Origin: CAYGZA01 sp964354135
GTDB lineage: Bacteria; Planctomycetota; Planctomycetia; Pirellulales; Thermoguttaceae
NCBI GenBank assembly: GCA_964354135.1
Contig: CAYGZA010000392.1
Location: forward strand, 1 to 5,266
Length of the DNA stretch: 5,266 nt
Reading direction: 5' to 3'
A program made the translations under genes and the position numbers. Every line of letters begins with the position of its first letter. Positions within the stretch are counted from its first letter, which is position 1. Below the pieces are notes generated by a model that saw only the letters and a program-made list of their open reading frames with translations, was not told where the DNA came from and did not search any database. Positions 1 to 5,266 of this stretch are shown in pieces.

Positions 1-856
1 CGGCGCCGCCGGCGGTGGAGAGGCCGCGGATGGTGCCAAACCCGCTCGCCGTGTTGGTGAAGGTCGATCCGTCGGTCATGGTGGCCTGCCGGTAGCGGGC
101 GGTGAAGGTGTCGTTGCCAGGCGAGTCGTAGAAATAGGCACCATCATTCGTCCCGCCTGCCGTTGCCTCGGCATAGACCCGCTCAAACCCCGAGACGTAC
201 TCGTAGAATCCCGGACCGCTCAGGTAGCTGTAAGTCGGCCGGCCGACGAACGTGTCGTCCCCGCTGGAATCGGCCAGGTAGGCCCGGTCGTCCGTGCCGC
301 CGGCCGTGGAGTGGCCGTAGTTGAAGGCGAACGCGTACGAGAAGGCGTCGATCGTCGCGGTGTCCATGACGGCGTCGCGGTTTGACCACGCCCGGTAGGT
401 GTCGTCGCCTCGGGAGTCGGACAGGTGGGCGGCATCGGTGCCGCCGGCCGTCGAATAGCCGTAGTACTTGTCGAACCCCGAGGCGTAGTTGTAGAATCCC
501 GGGCCGGTCATGTAGCCGTGCTGCCCGTAGGGCTTGACGGCGAACGTGTCGTTGCCGCTGGAGTCGTAGAAATCGGCCCGGTCGGCGGTTCCGCCGTAGG
601 TCCCGTAGGCATAGACCTTGTCGAACCCAATGACCGTGTTGGTGTAGGTTGCGCCGTCGGTGATGGAGGCTTCCAGTGGCCGCGCGGTGAGCGTGTCGTT
701 GGCTGGGGAGTCGTACAGCCGCGCCAATTGTGAAGTGCCGCCGCCGGCCACAACGCCAATCGTCTCCATCCTGGAGCCGTGGACCCGGTAGGTTGTGCCG
801 ATCGCGTCTATAGAACCTTTCAGGAGGGTGGCAGTGTCGTTGCCGGTTCCCCCGAT
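1..856 (-). repeat. C-terminal array of about 49-residue repeats, at least six units (residues 1235-1519, continuing)
   Basis: Units begin near residues 1235 (degenerate), 1282, 1331, 1380, 1429 and 1477, giving spacings of 47-49 residues (141-147 bp). The shared pattern is (Y/A/S)DSxG(N/D)DT(F/Y/L), about 20 variable residues, GF(D/E)(K/R)VYAY-like, then (T/S)(A/Y)GGTxDxA(Y/D/H)(F/L). The last unit is cut by the window edge. I do not recognise a named domain, although similar DSxGNDTF arrays are, in my recollection, seen in other planctomycete giant proteins. The regular Asp, Asn, Gly and Thr pattern suggests a repetitive beta solenoid or stalk; this is inference. Confidence 0.8.
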
Positions 857-3800
857 GATGGTGATCGAGTCGCTGCCGCCCAGGCCGTCAAAGTCGAGGT
901 TCGGGATCTCGGCAGCAGGGTACAGATACGTCACCGGCGAACCGCCGTCGAACGTGACCACCACCTCGTGCCACGTTGCGCCAGCAGTGAAGGTGAAAAC
1001 GTCCGGTCCTGCTGTGCCGACGAAGTACATCGGGCTGCTCACTTTCTCCCATTCGTCGCTCGCGTCGTCGATCAAGGCGTTACCTGCCGCGTCCGTGACC
1101 CCCGACCCGGCCGCGGTCAGCGTGACCACGTAGGCGCCGACCGTCGCGGTGATCACGCTTGTGCTCCGCAAGGTCCAGCTCACGTGGTCCGACGTTTCCA
1201 GGGTTTGGCTTGCGGTGAGCAAGTTATCCCCGTCGTCGCGCGTGAGCCTCAGGTCGGTGAGGTCCAACCCGAAGACCGCGTCGGTGAAGGCGATCGCGAT
1301 GCCGTCGAGGACGCTGCTTCGCGGATCGGGCGTCACGTCGATGATGTCGGCCGATGGAGGCGTGTTGTCGATCCTGAAGTGCCGCACCTCGTTTGCCCCA
1401 CCGTTCAGGGCGTTCCCGGCAGCGTCCTTGATGGTAGTCGTCCCCTTGAGCGTCACCCAGTATTCGCCTTCCTCCAAGAGCGGTGCGCTGAAGGTGATCG
1501 TCAGCGTATCGCTCGCCCACCCGCCGATGTTGTCCGGCGTGACGGACCCGCCGGAGGGAGCCGTGACGGTCACGTCCGAGTTGGTCCCATAGGCGACCTC
1601 GTTGAAGACGAGGGTAAGATCCGGCGTCGTGTCCTGCGTGATTTGATCCGCAGCGCTCACGCCCGTGTCCTCAAGCAGCCAGTAAGCGGCTACCGTTGGA
1701 CCCCGGGTATCAATGGACACGCTCAGCCCGGTGCCCAGCGCCGACTCGTTGCCTGCCGCGTCCACGGCGCTGACTTGATACGTACGGGCACCGTGGGCCT
1801 GGGGGGCTGTGGTGTAAGTGGCTCCGCTCTCGTAGTCGCCGCTGATCTTCGTGCCGGCGCCATAGAAGCGGAAATACGGGCTTGCCGCCACGTCGAAGGT
1901 GGGTGTGGCGTCGTTCGTGATGTTGTCTGTGTCGCTCAGCCCCGTGTCGCTCGCACTTTGGAGGTCCGGCGCCGCGGGTGCCGCTGGAGCCGCCGTGTCC
2001 ACTCGAATCTCAAGCTCCGGGCTCTCGGGGGATTCGCCCTTGCCCGGCTCTGTCTGCGTAGCAGTAATCCAGTGGTAACCGTCCCCGAGATCGTACGTGC
2101 CGTCGGTAGTGACGATCGTAGTGGCGCCGCCGGCCGTTGCACTGCCGATCGTGCCCCACCAGTCGTCGTACACGCTGACGGTTGCACCGGGGATCGTGCC
2201 CGACACCTGGAACTGGAGTGTCTTGCCCGGAGTACCGTTGTCCAGGCTCGTCAGATCGTCGTTGCTCGATACGCCCATGTCGCTCGCGGCCAAGAGGTCA
2301 ACGCCCGTTGGAGGTAAGGAAGGGGTTGGGGCGTCGACGGCGATATCGGCCAAGAAAACCTCTGATCCCCAGTTTCCCGATTCTGGATCTGGAATGGGAA
2401 GAGGATAGTCCGTTAGGGGCAAGTCCCAGGAGCCGCTGAACCCCGCCACAAGGGCATGCCGCTCGCCATAGTCCCAGGACGCAACGATGCCGTATCCTGC
2501 GTCCCAGCCGTTTCCACCCAAGTAGCTAGCCCAGGCCAAGTCGCCAGTGCCAGTCACCTCCGCAACAAACGCATCCGGGCCCCAATCGCCGCCGAAGCTC
2601 GTGTCGAAACCATCCGGTGTGGGAAAATCGGCGGACCTTGTTTCGCCCGTAACGAACGCGTTGCCCTCCCAGTCCACGTCGATCGCGTATCCCACATCGT
2701 AATTGCTTCCGCCGAGGTAGCTTGCCCAGGCCAACTGGCACGATGGCGTGACTTTGGCCACGAAGGCGTCCGAGTCGCCGCCCAGGGTCGTGTCAAAACC
2801 CCCTGGTGTTGGGAAATCGGAGGAATACGTTTCCCCACTGAGCAGGGCGTTGCCCTCCGCATCCACGGCGATGGCGTATCCCGCATCCGAAGAGCTTCCC
2901 CCCAAGAAGGTTGCCCAGGACAATTGACCTTGCGATATTTTGGCCACGAAGGCGTCATCGCCCGAGTTGGACGTGTCGAAGCCTCCCGGCGTCGGGAAGT
3001 TGTAGGAGCCTGTCGTGCCAGTAACAAGGAACGTCCAAGTGCTTGCCCAAAAGTCTTCCGCAACGGCGTACCCCCGGTCGGAGCCGCTGCCGCCCAAGTA
3101 GGTACCCCAGGCGAGTTCACCATCCCATGTCACCCAAGCGATGAAGCAGTCCACAGTGCCTCCGAGCGTCGTATCGAAGCCTCCCGGCGTCGGAAAATCC
3201 GACGAGAATGTGTCGCCCACAATGGTGGCATATTCCCCCGATGAGTCGATCCCGTATCCGTCCTCCGCACCGCTTCCCCCGAGGTAGCTCGCCCAGGCCA
3301 ATTCGCCCGTGTCAGTCAATTGCGCGACAAAGGCGTCCGAGCCGCCGCCCAGGGTCGTGTCAAAACCTCCCGGCGTGGGAAGATCGGGAGAGTATGTTGT
3401 ACCGCTCAAATAGATATAGCCAGGGTTCACGACACCGCGCGCGGAATCCCAGTCGCTTCCGCCGAAAAACGTCGCCCAGGCCAACCCGCCCCAAAAAGTA
3501 TCCACCTTGGCGACGAAGGCATCGGCATCGCCATCGAGGATCGGGTCGAAACCGCCCCAGGCCGGGAAATCGGAGGACCACGTTTCGCCGGCAACAACGA
3601 ATCCCCACGAGTCCAGTGCTATGTCGTATCCGCAATCCCAATCGCTCCCGCCAAGGAAGTTCGCCCAGCCCAAGTCCGGGTCAATGACCAGTTCCACGTT
3701 CGGATCGTAGTCGCCAGTGATTTCAAAGGTGTAGCTTTCGGAGTCGATCAGCCGGAAGTGGCCGGCCACCGGCACCTCGACGCCCGCGATTTGCTGATAG

Positions 3801-4558
3801 ATGTACGGCGCGTCATCCACCAACTCACCCAGCGCGGTCTGGACGTGCAGCGCACCGCCGTCGTCCAGCCAGAGGCCGTCGATCCCTTCGTAGTGGACGC
3901 GGATCTGCTGCCCGTCCGCCCCGGGGGCCACGTGGAACTCGTACTTCAGGCTGTCGCGCCGGCCCCACGTGTAGAGGTCAATGCCATCGTACAGGCCCAG
4001 GTAGCCGACCTTCTGAAACGTGGGCACGCCGCTCCGCCAGTTGGCCTCGTCGCCCACGTAGTAGTTGTAGACCGTCCGGGCCTGCTCCAGACCGACCGGC
4101 GTGACGACATTCGCTCCATCGAAGCTTGCCGCGAATTGCGCGGTCCTGGCGGCGAAATCGCCCGGGCCCGCCTCTCTGCCCTTCGGGCCGAAATGATCCT
4201 CGCTTTGAGTCTGCGCCTCCACTCCTTGAGTCGGTGCCCGCTCGAAGACCTGAAACACAGGACCGGTGTCAGTGAAACTCACGTTAGCGCCGGAACCCTG
4301 AAAACCATAGCGAACCGACGCGTCCGCCCACTGCCCCTGGTTCTCCACGAAGAGCGCCGGCGAGACGTTGAAAAGCTGGATTGCAGCGTCCTCTTCTGCG
4401 GTGGATCCTGAGCGCTCGACTCCGCTCAACAGACATCGCGCCTCCAACAACTCGAAGCCGTGCCGTCGCAGGTGAGGCGCGAGAGACCTCCTGCGGCGAG
4501 ACTCCCGCACACGCCAGACAATGGGAGAACGACCGTCATCACGAGATCGGGTCTTCAT
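1..4558 (-). CDS. Giant modular surface/exported protein with SBBP beta-propeller, Ig-like modules and C-terminal 49-residue repeats (partial, 3' end outside window)
   Basis: A single frame is open from the ATG at 4558-4556 to base 1 (1519 codons, no stop). The start is well fixed: an in-frame TGA lies 28 codons upstream, no ATG, GTG or TTG falls between, and AGGGG sits 7 nt before the ATG. Domains in order are: an Arg-rich N-terminus ending in LEARCLLSG (1-46); a DUF7948-like domain (62-293); seven SBBP repeats (296-740); a Pro-rich linker (743-751); three Ig-like modules (752-1070); a Big_5-like module (1069-1167); RTX-like motifs (1180-1245); and at least six 49-residue repeats (1235 onward). 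I see only four cysteines (42, 309, 471, 607); the protein is rich in Gly, Asp, Ser and Thr, as expected for an extracellular beta-structured protein. No catalytic motif or transmembrane segment is visible. Role inferred: surface or secreted adhesion, scaffold or binding protein. The missing C-terminus could hold an anchor, dockerin or sorting signal. No partner gene is in the window. Confidence 0.93.
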   Translation of the reverse strand, partial: MKTRSRDDGRSPIVWRVRESRRRRSLAPHLRRHGFELLEARCLLSGVERSGSTAEEDAAIQLFNVSPALFVENQGQWADASVRYGFQGSGANVSFTDTGPVFQVFERAPTQGVEAQTQSEDHFGPKGREAGPGDFAARTAQFAASFDGANVVTPVGLEQARTVYNYYVGDEANWRSGVPTFQKVGYLGLYDGIDLYTWGRRDSLKYEFHVAPGADGQQIRVHYEGIDGLWLDDGGALHVQTALGELVDDAPYIYQQIAGVEVPVAGHFRLIDSESYTFEITGDYDPNVELVIDPDLGWANFLGGSDWDCGYDIALDSWGFVVAGETWSSDFPAWGGFDPILDGDADAFVAKVDTFWGGLAWATFFGGSDWDSARGVVNPGYIYLSGTTYSPDLPTPGGFDTTLGGGSDAFVAQLTDTGELAWASYLGGSGAEDGYGIDSSGEYATIVGDTFSSDFPTPGGFDTTLGGTVDCFIAWVTWDGELAWGTYLGGSGSDRGYAVAEDFWASTWTFLVTGTTGSYNFPTPGGFDTSNSGDDAFVAKISQGQLSWATFLGGSSSDAGYAIAVDAEGNALLSGETYSSDFPTPGGFDTTLGGDSDAFVAKVTPSCQLAWASYLGGSNYDVGYAIDVDWEGNAFVTGETRSADFPTPDGFDTSFGGDWGPDAFVAEVTGTGDLAWASYLGGNGWDAGYGIVASWDYGERHALVAGFSGSWDLPLTDYPLPIPDPESGNWGSEVFLADIAVDAPTPSLPPTGVDLLAASDMGVSSNDDLTSLDNGTPGKTLQFQVSGTIPGATVSVYDDWWGTIGSATAGGATTIVTTDGTYDLGDGYHWITATQTEPGKGESPESPELEIRVDTAAPAAPAAPDLQSASDTGLSDTDNITNDATPTFDVAASPYFRFYGAGTKISGDYESGATYTTAPQAHGARTYQVSAVDAAGNESALGTGLSVSIDTRGPTVAAYWLLEDTGVSAADQITQDTTPDLTLVFNEVAYGTNSDVTVTAPSGGSVTPDNIGGWASDTLTITFSAPLLEEGEYWVTLKGTTTIKDAAGNALNGGANEVRHFRIDNTPPSADIIDVTPDPRSSVLDGIAIAFTDAVFGLDLTDLRLTRDDGDNLLTASQTLETSDHVSWTLRSTSVITATVGAYVVTLTAAGSGVTDAAGNALIDDASDEWEKVSSPMYFVGTAGPDVFTFTAGATWHEVVVTFDGGSPVTYLYPAAEIPNLDFDGLGGSDSITIIGGTGNDTATLLKGSIDAIGTTYRVHGSRMETIGVVAGGGTSQLARLYDSPANDTLTARPLEASITDGATYTNTVIGFDKVYAYGTYGGTADRADFYDSSGNDTFAVKPYGQHGYMTGPGFYNYASGFDKYYGYSTAGGTDAAHLSDSRGDDTYRAWSNRDAVMDTATIDAFSYAFAFNYGHSTAGGTDDRAYLADSSGDDTFVGRPTYSYLSGPGFYEYVSGFERVYAEATAGGTNDGAYFYDSPGNDTFTARYRQATMTDGSTFTNTASGFGTIRGLSTAGGA
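824..1021 (-). other. Short RTX-like glycine/aspartate segment (residues 1180-1245)
   Basis: VGTAGPDVFTF at 1180-1190 resembles the G-T-x-G-N-D-x-F-T opening often seen before hemolysin-type repeats. It is followed about 35 residues later by LDFDGLGGSDSITIIGGTGN (1221-1240), which contains two GGxGxD-like nonapeptide cores (GLGGSDSIT and GGTGNDTAT). Two cores are too few for a full calcium-binding parallel beta-roll, so calcium binding is only a possibility. The segment leads directly into the C-terminal repeat array and overlaps its first degenerate unit. Confidence 0.5.
1058..1354 (-). other. Big_5/SbsA-like Ig module (residues 1069-1167)
   Basis: After FRIDNTPPSADIIDV the chain reads through IAIAFTDAVFGLDLTDLRLT to YVVTLTAAGSGVTDAAGNAL (1143-1162). 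The ending 'VTL...G..TDAAGNAL' resembles Ig-like domains of the Big_5/SbsA type, which describe extremum or boundary strands in surface proteins. The preceding module carries the same DAAGNAL ending, so the two probably arose by duplication. No calcium-site or enzyme motif is evident. Confidence 0.55.
1349..2305 (-). other. Three Ig-like modules (residues 752-1070)
   Basis: Three consecutive modules each begin with a related signature: DLLAASDMGVSSNDDLT (754-770), DLQSASDTGLSDTDNIT (865-881) and LLEDTGVSAADQIT (961-974). Two are preceded by a VDTAAP or IDTRGP border. They end in strand-rich sequence such as YQVSAVDAAGNESALG (927-942) and YWVTLKGTTTIKDAAGNAL (1033-1051). This pattern matches bacterial Ig-like domains in large repetitive surface proteins. 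The Pro-rich linker at 743-751 separates them from the propeller. Likely role: spacer or adhesion stalk. Exact Pfam assignment cannot be made by eye. Confidence 0.7.
2339..3673 (-). repeat. Seven SBBP-type repeats forming one beta-propeller (residues 296-740)
   Basis: The motif L(A/S/G)WA(S/T)(Y/F)LGG(S/N) recurs at residues 296, 359, 420, 482, 546, 609 and 674, a period of 61-65 residues (183-195 bp). Each unit continues with a GY(A/G)I segment, V(T/S)GET-type strand, (S/T)(S/A)DFPTPGGFDT and, in most, DAFVAK(V/I). These are hallmarks of the SBBP beta-propeller repeat family. Seven units suit a closed seven-bladed propeller, probably a ligand- or protein-binding platform. The canonical VDxxGN strand is clear only in units 5 and 6; units 2 to 4 replace it with shorter or unusual sequence. 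The last unit is divergent after the GG motif (ALVAGFSGSWDLPLTDYPLP). Confidence 0.85.
3680..4375 (-). other. DUF7948-like domain preceding the SBBP propeller (residues 62-293)
   Basis: This segment opens with ALFVENQGQW (68-77), close to the F-x-E-N-x-G-Q-W opening typical of the conserved domain found before SBBP repeats. Other hallmarks are TVYNYYVGDEANWRSGVPTF (162-181, with the N-Y-x-x-G-x-x-x-x-W core), VGYLGLYDGIDLYTWG (184-199) and LKYEFHVAPGAD (204-215), and it closes with LVIDPDLGWANFLGG at the first blade. The order matches known SBBP proteins. The function of the domain is unknown to me. An acidic, Gln-rich insert at about 108-135 looks less conserved. Confidence 0.75.
4421..4558 (-). 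other. N-terminal LEPR-XLL-like export signature (residues 1-46)
   Basis: Residues 1-41 contain twelve Arg and one Lys, including an RRRR run at 21-24, and lead into FELLEARCLLSG at 35-46. Giant proteins of Planctomycetota commonly carry a comparable N-terminal signature (LEPR-XLL, LEDRRLLS and similar) thought to direct export. The hydrophobic stretch is very short, so a standard Sec signal-peptide predictor would probably fail or give a weak score. Assignment to this signature family is by motif recognition; cleavage and export are inferred. Confidence 0.65.
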
Positions 4559-4565
4559 GGCAGCA

Positions 4566-4570
4566 CCCCT
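4566..4570 (-). promoter_or_regulatory. Shine-Dalgarno site of the giant gene
   Basis: AGGGG on the minus strand, separated from the ATG by 7 nt (TGCTGCC). It supports the start at 4558 and agrees with there being no other start codon between it and the upstream in-frame TGA. Confidence 0.7.
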
Positions 4571-4613
4571 GACAGTGACAAGACCGCGGGACTGAGAAAA
4601 AGCTGACGGTATG

Positions 4614-4642
4614 ACGATGCGCTCCCGAGGTGCGAATGTCAA
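4614..4642 (-). promoter_or_regulatory. Weak candidate sigma70-type promoter
   Basis: The minus strand carries a perfect TTGACA at 4642-4637. At a 17-nt spacing the matching -10 position reads CATCGT, which agrees with TATAAT at only three of six bases. The distance to the start codon is reasonable (about 55 nt from the -10). Planctomycete promoters are poorly defined, so this is only a candidate. Confidence 0.22.
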
Positions 4643-4677
4643 TCCACCTGGAGTGGGGGTTGGCCGATTTTCCCTCT

Positions 4678-4703
4678 CGTTGCGAAGCTCCAGCTTCGCA
4701 ACG
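4678..4703. repeat. Perfect 26-nt inverted repeat (hairpin 1)
   Basis: Arms CGTTGCGAAGCT and AGCTTCGCAACG are fully complementary over 12 bp around a CC dinucleotide. It lies about 120 nt upstream of the giant gene. There is no T-run after either arm, so a classical terminator is unlikely. It looks like a dispersed intergenic palindromic repeat of a kind frequent in planctomycetes and cyanobacteria. Confidence 0.85.
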
Positions 4704-4710
4704 GGTCTCC

Positions 4711-4810
4711 ATGAAGCTTCGCTTCGTCTCAGCGAGGGAGTCTGCCGGTGCAATCACTTGTCGACGGGAAGCCGAGCTTCCGGGAAGGGCGCTGCCAAGC
4801 CGGAGCTTGG
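4711..4810. repeat. Three further small hairpins sharing the AAGC/GCTT core (hairpins 2-4)
   Basis: Hairpin 2 (4711-4727) pairs ATGAAGC with GCTTCGT around TTC, with one G-T pair. Hairpin 3 (4767-4781) pairs GGAAGC with GCTTCC around CGA. Hairpin 4 (4795-4810) pairs CCAAGC with GCTTGG around CGGA, and its flank GGGAACGAGAG mirrors the CTCTCGTT flank of hairpin 1. With hairpin 1 they form a cluster of four related palindromes. Role unknown. Confidence 0.6.
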
Positions 4811-4824
4811 GAACGAGAGATCGA

Positions 4825-4845
4825 GGCAGTAGGTAGTAGGGAGAA
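4825..4845. repeat. Degenerate heptamer tract, GGCAGTA type
   Basis: Three consecutive heptamers: GGCAGTA, GGTAGTA and GGGAGAA. The first two differ at one base and the third is more degenerate. It sits between the hairpin cluster and the C-rich heptamer tract and has the same 7-nt period. Confidence 0.5.
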
Positions 4846-4871
4846 CGGGGCTTTCACTTTTCGCTTTCCGA

Positions 4872-4927
4872 CCTCGCCTCTCGCCCCTCACCTCTCATCC
4901 CTAGCCCCTCGCGCGTCGCCCCTCGGC
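4872..4927. repeat. Eight tandem degenerate heptamers, consensus CCTCGCC
   Basis: Read from 4872 in steps of seven, the plus strand gives CCTCGCC, TCTCGCC, CCTCACC, TCTCATC, CCTAGCC, CCTCGCG, CGTCGCC and CCTCGGC. All but the fourth lie within one mismatch of the consensus; the fourth has three. The register holds with no indel over 56 bases. Comparable heptanucleotide arrays (STRR) are known from cyanobacteria. Function is unknown. Confidence 0.7.
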
Positions 4928-5266
4928 CGTTGTCCACCAGCGAGCGCGCCGCGGGGCGAGAAAACCGACTCGCCAGACAAAATGGCCCAAGAACTCACAA
5001 CGTCCGATCGCGACCGGGGTTGAATGCGGACAAGAATGCCCTGCGGGCGGTTTTCGGGCGGTCAACAAGGGGTGGTTAAGAGCGGGTTTTGGTGAGGCTG
5101 CCGCTGGTCAACTGAAATCGAGATCGTCGGCGTATCGTCTTTAGAGCCGCAGGCTTGCCGAAGGCTCGGGAATTGTTGGCCACGGGCCCTCGTGGGACCG
5201 CGCCCGACGCGATGTTGACCAGGGCCTTGTCAAGCCGAGTCTGTGCGCCGCACAACGGGTGGAAAG
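4928..5266. other. Stretch without a supportable gene
   Basis: I see no gene in these 339 bases. Short frames are open to the right edge (for example, plus-strand codons after 5143 and minus-strand codons entering from 5266 and ending near 5089), but none shows a start with a ribosome binding site or a recognisable protein motif. No tRNA-like or terminator-like structure stands out. Minor structure: an imperfect palindrome at 5215-5233 and a 5-bp-arm palindrome at 5180-5195. A minus-strand gene tail entering from the right cannot be excluded. Confidence 0.5.

Noticed and set aside
779..2317. Open frame of 512 codons on the plus strand
   Set aside because: It lies wholly antisense to the giant gene in its Ig-like region. 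Its translation is rich in Arg, Val and Gly with no recognisable motif, as expected for the complement of a GC-rich gene, while the opposite strand encodes clear domains.
2456..4411. Plus-strand open frames at 2456-3244 and 3320-4411
   Set aside because: Both are antisense to the SBBP and DUF7948-like regions. Their internal repetition simply mirrors the propeller repeats on the other strand.
4539..4757. Minus-strand frame of 72 codons overlapping the giant gene's start
   Set aside because: It is out of frame with the giant gene, runs through hairpins 1 and 2, and ends 20 bases inside the real gene. No motif is visible.
4678..4810. CRISPR array or rho-independent terminators
   Set aside because: The hairpins are not identical direct repeats with uniform spacers, and no stem is followed by a T-run on either strand.
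4748..5023. Plus-strand frame of 91 codons in the intergenic region
   Set aside because: Its sequence is made from hairpins 3-4 and both heptamer tracts, and it has no motif. Overlapping small frames at 4611-4836 also fall on the repeats. An automatic pipeline might call it as hypothetical, but nothing supports it.

Overview
The window holds the 5' part of one very large gene on the minus strand plus its upstream intergenic DNA. The gene starts at 4558 and stays open without a stop to base 1, giving 1519 codons with the C-terminus outside the window. Most other open frames, including a 512-codon one on the plus strand, are shadows of this gene.

The likely source is a member of the Planctomycetota. 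The DNA is GC-rich. The protein begins with an Arg-rich stretch ending in LEARCLLSG, like the N-terminal LEPR-XLL / LEDRRLLS-type signature common on giant planctomycete surface proteins. The intergenic DNA carries short hairpins and degenerate heptamer runs. This is inference from style; no rRNA or marker gene is present.

Layout of the protein, from its start at the right of the window toward the left:
- Basic N-terminal signal-like region (residues 1-46).
- An N-terminal domain of the kind found before SBBP propellers, DUF7948-like (about 62-293).
- Seven SBBP-type repeats of 61-65 residues (about 296-740), enough for one complete seven-bladed beta-propeller.
- A Pro-rich linker.
- Three Ig-like modules and a fourth Big_5/SbsA-like module (about 752-1167).
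- A short stretch with RTX-like glycine/aspartate motifs (about 1180-1245).
- At least six copies of a roughly 49-residue repeat with the pattern YDSxGNDTF...GF(D/E)KVYAY.TAGGTD, running off the left edge.
The protein is probably exported or cell-surface attached, with binding or structural modules. No catalytic site is visible.

Upstream (4559-5266) there is a good ribosome binding site, a weak candidate promoter, a cluster of four small hairpins sharing an AAGC/GCTT core (4678-4810), two heptamer-periodic tracts (4825-4845 and 4872-4927), and then about 340 bases with no supportable gene. I see no multigene system here. The least explained items are the 49-residue C-terminal repeat and the composite intergenic repeat block.
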